The position numbers and the translations under genes were made by a program. DNA of 34,988 nt from PVC group bacterium (GTDB lineage: Bacteria > Auribacterota > Erginobacteria > Erginobacterales > Erginobacteraceae), in NCBI GenBank assembly GCA_003561965.1, contig PWXJ01000161.1, positions 1 through 34,988 of the forward strand, read 5' to 3'. Each line of letters opens with the position of its first letter. Within the stretch, counting starts at the first letter, position 1. The notes under the pieces are model-generated. The model was given only the letters and a program-made list of their open reading frames with translations, made no database searches and had not been told where the DNA came from. Positions 18,919-26,722 of this stretch are shown here, piece by piece.

Positions 18919-19218
18919 TCAAGCCCCGAAGGACTCGGCGGGGGAGGGGTGGATGTTGACCGAGTCGATGTAACCGACGCAGACCGCCCGGACCACCCCG
19001 GTCGACCCGGTCTCCAGGACCTGGCGGGCGCTGTTACCTTCGTCGATCATCAGGACCACGTCGCCCTCGCCCGCCTGGCAGCGGTCGAAGGCCACCACGG
19101 TCTCGGGGGTATCGGAACCGTCGGGGTCGAGGATCCGGGCCAACAGCAGTTTTTCCCCGGCGTACTGGTCCAGCTTCAGGGTCGAGACGACGGTTCCGAT
19201 TATCCGGGCGATCTTCAT
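18919..19218 (-). CDS. BMC pentameric vertex protein (EutN/CcmL, BMC-P) 1
   Basis: MKIARIIGTVVSTLKLDQYAGEKLLLARILD...VVAFDRCQAGEGDVVLMIDEGNSARQV. Confidence 0.93.
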   Translation of the reverse strand: MKIARIIGTVVSTLKLDQYAGEKLLLARILDPDGSDTPETVVAFDRCQAGEGDVVLMIDEGNSARQVLETGSTGVVRAVCVGYIDSVNIHPSPAESFGA

Positions 19219-19241
19219 TAGGGATAATTTCCGTGTTGGGT

Positions 19242-19300
19242 TCCGGGCGGCGCGGCGTATGTTTTCGGCGCCTGATGTTTGTATCCGGGCGGCGCGGCGT
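19242..19300. repeat. 17-bp direct repeat TCCGGGCGGCGCGGCGT (two copies)
   Basis: Copies at 19242-19258 and 19284-19300, flanking the gap between BMC-P genes 1 and 2. Confidence 0.8.
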
Positions 19301-19578
19301 TATTTTTGCCGGGCGGCCAGGGAAACCTCGTCGACTATCGATGTTATGGTGGCGTCGGAGGGGTTGAAGGGTTCGGGCAGCGGCAGCGAGGCCTCCCGCC
19401 CGCCGATGAAGGTGACGATCTGCCCCGGCCCGGCCTGCTGGGTGTCGCAGGCCACCACCGGCTCGCCCCGGACCTTGAGGTCCTCGTCGAGGGGCTGGAC
19501 GATCAGCAGCTTGACCCCGTCGAAGGATTCCACCTTCCGGGTGCTGATCACGGTGCCGATTACCCTTCCCAGGTTCAA
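19300..19578 (-). CDS. BMC pentameric vertex protein (EutN/CcmL, BMC-P) 2, TTG start
   Basis: MNLGRVIGTVISTRKVESFDGVKLLIVQPLDED...VVACDTQQAGPGQIVTFIGGREASL; GGAG upstream of TTG. Confidence 0.92.
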   Translation of the reverse strand: MNLGRVIGTVISTRKVESFDGVKLLIVQPLDEDLKVRGEPVVACDTQQAGPGQIVTFIGGREASLPLPEPFNPSDATITSIVDEVSLAARQK

Positions 19579-19602
19579 AATAGTTCTCCGAAAAAATTGT
19601 TC

Positions 19603-19622
19603 GGGCGAGGCGTGCCTCGCCC
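19603..19622 (-). repeat. Palindrome GGGCGAGGCGTGCCTCGCCC between BMC-P genes 2 and 3
   Basis: Minus strand: GGGCGAGGCACGCCTCGCCC followed by GAACAATTTTTT. Confidence 0.75.
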
Positions 19623-19627
19623 CGGCA

Positions 19628-19918
19628 TTATATTTTCCGATATTTCTCCGCCCCGCCGACTTCCCACTGGTCGACGATGCCGCAGATTACGGCGTCGTTG
19701 GGGCGGTCGCGGGTGATCTCTGTCTGGCGGGCGGAACTTCCCTTGGAATAAATGACCACCTCTCCCCGGTCGGCCCCGACCGGGTCGGCGGCGATCACCG
19801 AGCCGCCGCTGGGGCGGTTTTCCAGGTCGAGGTCCTTCAGGACCAGGAAGCGGACCCCGACCATCTTCTCGTCTTTTCTCGAAGCCACCACCGTTCCCGC
19901 TACCTGCGCCAGCTGCAT
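19628..19918 (-). CDS. BMC pentameric vertex protein (EutN/CcmL, BMC-P) 3
   Basis: MQLAQVAGTVVASRKDEKMVGVRFLVLKDLDLEN...VIAADPVGADRGEVVIYSKGSSARQT. Confidence 0.92.
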   Translation of the reverse strand: MQLAQVAGTVVASRKDEKMVGVRFLVLKDLDLENRPSGGSVIAADPVGADRGEVVIYSKGSSARQTEITRDRPNDAVICGIVDQWEVGGAEKYRKI

Positions 19919-20002
19919 TATAATTTTTCCTCGGGAAATAATATTGTTAGGGAAATCATCTTGGGAGCTATTACTTATAGCAAAAATCCGCGGTTAGACC
20001 AG

Positions 20003-21418
20003 TTATTTTTTCCCCTCGTCAACAGGGAAGATCTTGCCGGGGTTGAGGATGTTGCCGGGGTCGAGGGACCGCTTGATCGACCGCATCGCCGCGATCGCCG
20101 CCGGATTCAGGGCCAGGGAGAGGTAATCCCGCTTGCTGAACCCGATCCCGTGTTCGCCGGAGATCGTTCCCCCCAGCCGGACGGCGAGTTGGAAAAGCTC
20201 GGGGACGGCCTTCCCGACCGCCTCCCGCCATCCGGCCTCCTCCCGGTCCCGCTTCAAAAAGTTGACGTGGACGTTGCCGTCGCCGGCGTGCCCGTAGGAG
20301 ATGATCTCCACCCCGCGGCTCTTGCCGATCTGTTCGATCCCGGCCAGGAGCGCGGCGATCTCCATCCGGGGGACGACCACGTCCTGGCTGACCTTGACCG
20401 GGCTGACGGTCTTGATCGAGTCCCGCAGCTTCCTCCGGGTCTCCCAGATCTGTTCCTGGTAGCGGGGGGAGTCGGCGACCCTGATATCCGCCGCCCCCCC
20501 CTCCAGGCAGATCTCCCCGATCGCCTCGTAGCGTTTCTCCACCCGGCCGGGTTCGTCCCCGTCGACCTCGATCAGGAGGTGGGCGGCGGCGTCGTCGAAG
20601 GGGACCGGGTTCTGGAGGACCCGCCGGCTGATCTCCAGGCATTGCCGGTCCATAAACTCGATCGCGGTCGGCGCCAGCCGGCGCTTCTGGATGGCGGCCA
20701 CGGCCTCCACCGCTTCCCGGTAGGAGGGGAAGGGGACCAGGAGGTCGACCCGGATCTCCGGTTTGACCAGGAGCCGGGCGGTGATCCGGGAGGCTATCCC
20801 CAGCGTCCCCTCCGACCCGATCAGGAGGTGGAGGAGGTTGTAGCCGGTGGCGTTCTTGACCGTCTTTCCGCCGTAGTCGATGATCTCCCCGCCGGGGAGG
20901 ATCGCTTCCACCCCGGTCAGGTAATCCCGGGTCACACCGTACTTGACCGCCCGGGGACCCCCGGCGTCCTCGGCCAGGTTGCCCCCCAGGGTGCAGCTGT
21001 CGAGACTGGCGGGGTCGGGGGGATAGAATAGTCCCCGCTCCTCCACCGCCCGGTGCAGGTTTTCGGTGATCACCCCGGCCTCGACCACCGCCATCATATT
21101 CTTCTCGTCGATCTCCACCACCCGGTTCATCCGCTCCAGGCCGATCACCAGTCCCCCGTGGACCGGGACCGCTCCCCCGGTGACCCCGGTCCCCCCCCCG
21201 CGGGCCAGGACCGGGAACCGGTACTCGTTGGCCAGTTTCAGCAGGGCGGAGATCTCCCCCGCCGTCCCCGGCCGGACGGCCGCCTCCGGCCGGGCGCTCA
21301 GCCCCGGGGTTTCGTCCCGTCCGTAGTCCTCCAGTTCCTCGGGGAGGGAGAGGAGGTTCTCCGTCCCCACCACGTCCTCGATTCTTTTCCGGAGATCGCT
21401 GTCGATTTTTTCGTACAT
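20003..21418 (-). CDS. FAD-binding oxidase, GlcD-like ((S)-2-hydroxyacid oxidase/D-lactate dehydrogenase family)
   Basis: PVLARGGGTGVTGGAVPVHGGLVIGLERMN; YGVTRDYLTGVEAILPGGEII; ISGEHGIGFSKRDYL. Start trimmed to MYEK. Confidence 0.92.
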   Translation of the reverse strand: MYEKIDSDLRKRIEDVVGTENLLSLPEELEDYGRDETPGLSARPEAAVRPGTAGEISALLKLANEYRFPVLARGGGTGVTGGAVPVHGGLVIGLERMNRVVEIDEKNMMAVVEAGVITENLHRAVEERGLFYPPDPASLDSCTLGGNLAEDAGGPRAVKYGVTRDYLTGVEAILPGGEIIDYGGKTVKNATGYNLLHLLIGSEGTLGIASRITARLLVKPEIRVDLLVPFPSYREAVEAVAAIQKRRLAPTAIEFMDRQCLEISRRVLQNPVPFDDAAAHLLIEVDGDEPGRVEKRYEAIGEICLEGGAADIRVADSPRYQEQIWETRRKLRDSIKTVSPVKVSQDVVVPRMEIAALLAGIEQIGKSRGVEIISYGHAGDGNVHVNFLKRDREEAGWREAVGKAVPELFQLAVRLGGTISGEHGIGFSKRDYLSLALNPAAIAAMRSIKRSLDPGNILNPGKIFPVDEGKK

Positions 21419-21448
21419 CGTTTTCCGCCCCCGGCCGAAGAAAAAATG

Positions 21449-21478
21449 TTGACCCGCCGGGTTGACCTGATCCATAAT
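21449..21478 (+). promoter_or_regulatory. Candidate sigma70-like promoter for the rpiB-like/deoC genes in the divergent intergenic region
   Basis: TTGACC (21449-21454)-N18-CATAAT (21473-21478). Confidence 0.4.
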
Positions 21479-21529
21479 AACACGGTTGTTTTACCCGGGA
21501 AAACTTCTTAATTCAAACAGCAGGTATAG

Positions 21530-22096
21530 ATGGACCGGAACCGGATCGAACGCATCGTCGAGGAAGTGATCAGCCAGACTGGCAGGATCTCCCCCGCCCC
21601 CGCCAACCAGGCCCCGATGAGCAACGTTACGGAAAACAAGGGGACGGTGAAGAAGATCGCCATCGGGGCCGATCACGGCGGCTTCCCCCTCAAGGAGTCG
21701 CTGGTCAAGTTTCTGGAGAGCAAGGGGTACCGGGTCGCCGACCAGGGCACCGACTCGAGCGCGGCCGTCGATTACCCCGACTTCGCCGTGAAGGTGGCCC
21801 GGGCGGTCGCCTCCGGTGATTGCGACCGGGGGATTATGATCGATTCGCTGGGGATGGCCTCGGCGATGGCCGCCAACAAGGTCCGGGGGATCCGGGCGGC
21901 GATGTGCTACGACCTGACCACCGCCCGCTCCTCCCGCGAGCATAACGACGCCAATGTCCTGACCCTGGGCGGAAAGATCCTCGAGTTTGCCCTGGCCGCC
22001 GAGATCGTCGATCTCTGGCTGACCACCGCCTTCGCCGGCGGTCGCCACTGGCCCCGGGTCAACAAGGTAATGGCCATCGAGCGCCGGAGACAATAA
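21530..22096 (+). CDS. RpiB/LacAB-family sugar-phosphate isomerase homologue with N-terminal amphipathic extension; BMC-associated
   Basis: [56 protein letters not shown]-terminus [19 protein letters not shown] plus Pro/Ala linker. Active-site loop is IDSLGMA instead of ICGTGIG. Confidence 0.9.
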   Translation: MDRNRIERIVEEVISQTGRISPAPANQAPMSNVTENKGTVKKIAIGADHGGFPLKESLVKFLESKGYRVADQGTDSSAAVDYPDFAVKVARAVASGDCDRGIMIDSLGMASAMAANKVRGIRAAMCYDLTTARSSREHNDANVLTLGGKILEFALAAEIVDLWLTTAFAGGRHWPRVNKVMAIERRRQ

Positions 22097-22164
22097 TCGG
22101 TCCGCTTCCGGTTTCGTGTTTACAATCAATTGAACACCAGGATTATTTGGAGAAGAATTTACTG

Positions 22165-23070
22165 ATGGATACCCAGTTACTGGTTGATCGGGTCACCCGG
22201 GAGGTGATGACCGCCCTCCGGGGGACCACCCGGACTGCCCCGGCCGCGTCATCCGCCGCCTGCGCCCTGGAAAACGGGCTCAGCTGTGAGGAATGCGGGC
22301 AATGCGTGACCAACCGGCCCGACTTCATCGAAGGCCTGATCTCCGGCGGGGTCTGCCGGCTGAGCACCCAGTTGGGGATCGGGCCGGTGGAGGCCCGGAT
22401 CGCCCGGATGATCGATCACACCCTGCTCAAGCCGGACGCCACCGAGGAGCAGATTACCCAGCTCTGCCGGGAGGCGGCCACCTACTGCTTCGCCTCGGTC
22501 TGCGTCAACCCGATCTGGGTCGACCTCTGCGCCAGGCTGCTCCGAAGGTCCGGGGTCAAGGTCTGCACGGTGATCGGCTTCCCCCTCGGGGCCACCACCA
22601 CCGGGGCCAAGGCCTACGAGACCCGGGATACGATCGGAAAGGGGGCGGGCGAGGTCGATATGGTGATCAACGTCGGGCTGATCAAGTCCCGGCAGTACTC
22701 CCGGGTCCGGGAGGACATCCGGGCGGTGGTCCGGGCCACCCGGCCCAACATCCTGGTCAAGGTGATCCTCGAGACCTGCCTGCTGACCGACGAGGAAAAG
22801 GTCAGGGCCTGCCAGCTCTCGGTGGAGGCGGGGGCCGATTTCGTCAAGACCTCGACCGGTTTCTCCACCGGCGGGGCGACCGTCGAGGATATCGCCCTGA
22901 TGCGCCGGACCGTGGGGCCGGAGATCGGGGTCAAGGCCTCCGGCGGGGTGAGAAACTTCGAGGATGCCGAGGCGATGGTCAAGGCCGGGGCGACCCGGCT
23001 CGGGGCCAGCGCCGGGTTGAAGATTATCAAGGCCCAGGACGCCGCCGGTTCCGGCGGAACCAATTACTGA
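22165..23070 (+). CDS. deoC: Deoxyribose-phosphate aldolase with N-terminal extension (BMC-associated)
   Basis: [63 protein letters not shown] (Schiff-base Lys), GVKASGGVR; about 80-aa N-terminal extension. Confidence 0.93.
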   Translation: MDTQLLVDRVTREVMTALRGTTRTAPAASSAACALENGLSCEECGQCVTNRPDFIEGLISGGVCRLSTQLGIGPVEARIARMIDHTLLKPDATEEQITQLCREAATYCFASVCVNPIWVDLCARLLRRSGVKVCTVIGFPLGATTTGAKAYETRDTIGKGAGEVDMVINVGLIKSRQYSRVREDIRAVVRATRPNILVKVILETCLLTDEEKVRACQLSVEAGADFVKTSTGFSTGGATVEDIALMRRTVGPEIGVKASGGVRNFEDAEAMVKAGATRLGASAGLKIIKAQDAAGSGGTNY

Positions 23071-23172
23071 TCGACCCCCGGCCTCTGGTTTTTTCCCGTC
23101 CCGGGTCGCGGATCCGGTTTAACCGGGCGGGGTGTGCCGGGGAACCGCCCCCAGGAGAGCGAGGTGACCGAG

Positions 23173-24207
23173 ATGGAAGAGAGATTGCCGCCCAACGCCC
23201 CGGTTTACGTGGTCAGAAAGAAGAAAGTCTGGCCGAAGGTCCTGCTCTGGGTCCTCTTCACCGGCCTGGCCGGAGGTCTGCTGATCAGCCTGATCGTCAA
23301 CGCCGTCCTGGTCCAGGGGTTGGCTCGCGAGCCCGCCCGGGCGCGCCGGGAACGGTTTACCGAGGTGGTCGTTGAAGGGGTGGGGGAGGACAAGATCGTC
23401 CTGATCCCGGTCCGGGGCCTGATCACCTTCAGCGAGCCCCGGTCGATCTGGGAGCGGGAGAGCCTGGGGCAACAGGTGGTGGAGCGGCTCCGGTCCGCCG
23501 CTGAGGACCCGGCGGTCAAGGCGGTGGTTCTGCAGATCGACAGTCCGGGAGGGGGGATCACCGCCAGCGACATCATCTACCACCGGGTTAAAGAACTGGC
23601 CGAATCCGGGAAAGTGGTGGTGGCCGCCCTCGAGGATCTGGCCGCCTCCGGCGGTTACTATGTCGCCTGCCCCTCCGACTGGATCGTCGCCCACCCGACC
23701 ACGATTACCGGCAGTATCGGGGTGATCATCCAGACCCTGAACCTGGAGGTTCTGATGGAGAAGATCGGGGTCCGGGACGTCACCATCAAGCGGGGCGAGG
23801 AGAAGGACGTCCTCTCCCCCTTTCGGGACCTCACCCCTTCGGAGCGGGCGATGCTGGAGGGGGTGATTGAAGAGATGTACCAGCGGTTTCTGAACGTGGT
23901 GGCCGAGGGCCGCCATCTCGACGGTGACCGGCTGGAGGCGGTGGCCGGGGGGGCGATCTTCACCGGGACCCAGGCCCTCGATTATGACCTGGTGGACGAG
24001 GTCGGCTACCGGGATACGGCGATCGCCCGGGCCCGCGAACTGGCCGGGATCGAGGAGGCGACCGTGATCAAGTATCGCCGGGTTCACTCCTTCTTCGATC
24101 TTTTCCGGGGCCGCCTCGGCCGGGGGTTGTCCCCCGCTGCCGGGTTCGATTTCCAGGAACTCTTCAAACCCCAGACCCCGAGGCTGCTCTACCTGTGGAC
24201 ACTGTAG
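23173..24207 (+). CDS. sppA: Signal peptide peptidase SppA-like, S49 family
   Basis: N-terminal TM; VVLQIDSPGGGITASDIIYHRVKEL; ASGGYYVACPSDWIVAHPTTITGSIGVI. GTG 23164 is an alternative start. Confidence 0.9.
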   Translation: MEERLPPNAPVYVVRKKKVWPKVLLWVLFTGLAGGLLISLIVNAVLVQGLAREPARARRERFTEVVVEGVGEDKIVLIPVRGLITFSEPRSIWERESLGQQVVERLRSAAEDPAVKAVVLQIDSPGGGITASDIIYHRVKELAESGKVVVAALEDLAASGGYYVACPSDWIVAHPTTITGSIGVIIQTLNLEVLMEKIGVRDVTIKRGEEKDVLSPFRDLTPSERAMLEGVIEEMYQRFLNVVAEGRHLDGDRLEAVAGGAIFTGTQALDYDLVDEVGYRDTAIARARELAGIEEATVIKYRRVHSFFDLFRGRLGRGLSPAAGFDFQELFKPQTPRLLYLWTL

Positions 24208-25109
24208 AAAGAAAAGTCACCTCTTACACCGTGAAACTGGACGTCGCCCAGGGCCGGGCCCTCCGGGAAGGCCTGGAGAAGAAGGGCTTCCAGTTCAAGA
24301 AGGTACCCCATACCCATTTCGGGGCTTCCCGGGGCAAGCTCTCGGTCAACTACTACAAGTCGGGCAAGCTGCTGATTCAGGGCCGGGAGACGGCGGAGTT
24401 CGTCCAGTTCTTCCTCGAGCCGGATATCCTCAAGGAGGTCCGGTTCGGCTACGAGGAGGTCCTCAACGAGTTCACCGGCGACCGGATCGGGGTCGACGAG
24501 AGCGGCAAGGGCGATTACTTCGGCCCGCTGGTGGTGGCCGGGGTCTTTCTCAACGCGGAGACCGAGAAGAAGCTGAGGAAGCTCAACGTCCGCGACAGCA
24601 AGAAGATCTCCCCCCGGAAAATCCAGGAACTGCGGAAGGTGATCCGCCGGGAGTGCCGCTACTCGGTGGTCGCCATCGGCCCCGAGCGTTACAACCAGCT
24701 CTACACCACGATGGGCAACCTCAACCGGATCCTGGCCTGGGGCCACGCCCGGGTGATCGAGAATATCCTCTCCAAGACCAACTGTCAGAAAGCCATCCTC
24801 GACCAGTTCGGCCGCAAGGACCTGGTCTTGCGGGCGCTGATGAAGAAGGGCCGCTCGATCGAGGTCGAGCAGCGGGTCCGGGGGGAGTCGGACCTGGCGG
24901 TGGCGGCGGCCTCGATCCTGGCCCGGGGGGAGTTCGTCCTCAGGCTGAAAAAGCTCTCCGAGGAGTTCGAGGTCAAGCTTCCCCTGGGGAACCGGAAGGA
25001 CCTGGTGATTCCGGCCGGGAAGGAGATCGTCAGGAAAGAGGGGATGGAGGCCCTGGTCCGGGTGGCCAAGGTCCAGTTCAAGACCACCCGGGAGATCCTC
25101 GGCGCCTGA
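24195..25109 (+). CDS. rnhC: Ribonuclease HIII
   Basis: N-terminal TBP-like domain; GVDESGKGDYFGPLVVAGV; RDSKKISPRKI; ESDLAVAAASILARGEF. Overlaps sppA by 13 nt. Confidence 0.92.
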   Translation: MDTVERKVTSYTVKLDVAQGRALREGLEKKGFQFKKVPHTHFGASRGKLSVNYYKSGKLLIQGRETAEFVQFFLEPDILKEVRFGYEEVLNEFTGDRIGVDESGKGDYFGPLVVAGVFLNAETEKKLRKLNVRDSKKISPRKIQELRKVIRRECRYSVVAIGPERYNQLYTTMGNLNRILAWGHARVIENILSKTNCQKAILDQFGRKDLVLRALMKKGRSIEVEQRVRGESDLAVAAASILARGEFVLRLKKLSEEFEVKLPLGNRKDLVIPAGKEIVRKEGMEALVRVAKVQFKTTREILGA

Positions 25110-25325
25110 CCCCCCGCCTCGCCCCCCTTTATTTAACCGCTAATCCTCGCTAATCTTCACGAAAAGGCCCCCGCCCCGCCCCCTTTTTTGGTTCACTAAT
25201 TACACGAATTACCACTAATTTAGATTTTAATCCCCCCGCCCCGCCCCCTTTTTAAACCACGAATCCCGCGAATCTTCACGAAAAGGCCCCCGCCCCGCCC
25301 CCTTTTTTGGTCCACTAATTACCCG
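25110..25325. repeat. Four C-tract/T-tract units (about 54-65 bp apart), arranged as a tandem duplication of about 120 bp
   Basis: CCCCCGCCYCGCCCCC(T)n at 25111, 25168, 25232 and 25287; AATCTTCACGAAAAGGCCCCCGCCCCGCCCCCTTTTTTGGTYCACTAATTAC at 25152-25203 and 25271-25322. Confidence 0.88.
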
Positions 25326-25333
25326 GATTGCGC

Positions 25334-25417
25334 TGATTACCGATTACCGATTACTGATTACTGATCACTGTTTCCTGCTTACTACTCCCCACTCCCCACT
25401 CCCCACTGCCCACTATG
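25334..25417 (+). repeat. 12-unit degenerate heptamer array ending on the start codon of the PHP gene
   Basis: TGATTAC CGATTAC CGATTAC TGATTAC TGATCAC TGTTTCC TGCTTAC TACTCCC CACTCCC CACTCCC CACTGCC CACTATG (84 nt = 12 x 7). Confidence 0.9.
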
Positions 25418-26659
25418 TTCGCCCACCTCCACTGCCATTTCTTCGGTTCCTACTCCGACAGTCTTCTTGACCCGGAGCGGGTGCCCGGATACCTCCGGGA
25501 TATCGGCCAGCAGTCCATCGCCCTGACCGACCACGGGGTGCTCGATTACGCCGTCCCCTTTCACCGGGCCTGCCGGGCGGTCGGTATCCACCCGGTGATC
25601 GGCTGCGAGGTCTACTTCGTCGAAGACGCCCGGCGGAGCATCGAACGCGGCGACAACTACCGCAACCACCTGGTGCTCCTGGCCCGGGACGACCGGGGAC
25701 TGGCCAACCTCCTGGGCCTGGTCAACGACAGCTGGCTGGAGAACTCTTTCCGCCAGGTCAGGGGACTGGTGGACTGGAAACTCCTGGAGAAATACCACCG
25801 GGGGCTGATCGCCCTCTCCGGGTGTTTCTGGGGTTCGCTCCCCCGGAAGTACGTCACCGGGGGGATCGGGGAAGCCGAAGCCGAGTTCCGGCGCTACTAT
25901 GAGATCTTCGGCCGGGATTTCCATCCCGAGCTCGGCCGCCACGGGATCGAGGAGGAAGAAGAGGCCAACCGGGGGTTGATCGAGCTGTCCCGTCGTTTCG
26001 GGGTCACGCCGGTGGTGACCAACGACTCCCACTACCAGAGGCCGGAGGACTGGGAGTTTCACGATATCCTGATCAAGACCCGCTTCGGCCGGGCCACCGA
26101 TTTCACCCTCGACTCCCGCCAGTACTGCCTGAAGACCGAACGGGAGATGCTCGACCTCGGCTTTCCCGCCGAATACTGCCGGGTCTCGGAAGAGATCGCC
26201 CGGCGCTGCCGGGCCGATCCCGCCCCCCTGGCGGCCGATCTCACGGTTGAGACGACCGACACGCTTGAAGAGAAGGTCTTCGCTTCCCGGCGGGAAGTCA
26301 TCGACGGCCCCCGGGCGCTTCAGCACGTGGCCGCGGTCCGGAAGATCGGCTCCCCGGAACTGGAGGGAATTCTCGCCCCCCTCCCGGGAGGGATTACCAT
26401 GGCCGATGCCCGCCGGTCTTCCCCGGCTCTCGAGAACTGGATCTCCCGCCATCCCGGGACCGGAGAAGCGGCGGGCAAACTGGAGGGGATTCCCCGGCGG
26501 ATCGTCCCCGACCGGGAGACGGTGATCCCGGTTCCCCTCGAACGGCTCCGGGGTCGGATCCCGCTCCGCCGGGCCGGCGGGTCGGTCATCGCTTCCTGCC
26601 CCCGCCGGGTCCTGGAGGAACTCGGTGTCCCCCTCCGGCCGGCCCCTAAACCGGCCTGA
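25415..26659 (+). CDS. Stand-alone PHP-domain protein resembling the N-terminus of DNA polymerase III alpha (DnaE)
   Basis: MFAHLHCHFFGSYSD, IALTDHGVLDYAVPFHRACRAVGIHPVIGCEVYF, NHLVLLARDDRGLANLLGLV, GLIALSGC, VVTNDSHY; ends at 414 aa without a polymerase core. Confidence 0.85.
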   Translation: MFAHLHCHFFGSYSDSLLDPERVPGYLRDIGQQSIALTDHGVLDYAVPFHRACRAVGIHPVIGCEVYFVEDARRSIERGDNYRNHLVLLARDDRGLANLLGLVNDSWLENSFRQVRGLVDWKLLEKYHRGLIALSGCFWGSLPRKYVTGGIGEAEAEFRRYYEIFGRDFHPELGRHGIEEEEEANRGLIELSRRFGVTPVVTNDSHYQRPEDWEFHDILIKTRFGRATDFTLDSRQYCLKTEREMLDLGFPAEYCRVSEEIARRCRADPAPLAADLTVETTDTLEEKVFASRREVIDGPRALQHVAAVRKIGSPELEGILAPLPGGITMADARRSSPALENWISRHPGTGEAAGKLEGIPRRIVPDRETVIPVPLERLRGRIPLRRAGGSVIASCPRRVLEELGVPLRPAPKPA

Positions 26660-26668
26660 CGGTTTCCT

Positions 26669-26696
26669 TTGCTTTTCCCCGTCCGAACAGTATAAT
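26669..26696 (+). promoter_or_regulatory. Sigma70-like promoter
   Basis: TTGCTT (26669-26674)-N16-TATAAT (26691-26696), 26 nt upstream of the ATG at 26723. Confidence 0.5.
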
Positions 26697-26722
26697 TTCC
26701 GGTCAATCGAGGCTTCTGGCTG

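Noticed and set aside
18919-19918. Carboxysome-type vertex proteins
   Set aside because: No RuBisCO, CsoS/Ccm or carbonic anhydrase genes nearby; linkage with DeoC and an RpiB-like protein points to a catabolic BMC instead.
19259-21031. 590-aa plus-strand ORF across BMC-P genes and the GlcD-like gene
   Set aside because: Antisense to four confidently assigned minus-strand coding regions; no motifs.
25110-25417. Possible CRISPR array
   Set aside because: Repeats are direct and contiguous with short, related spacers; no unique 30-40 bp spacers and no cas genes in the window.
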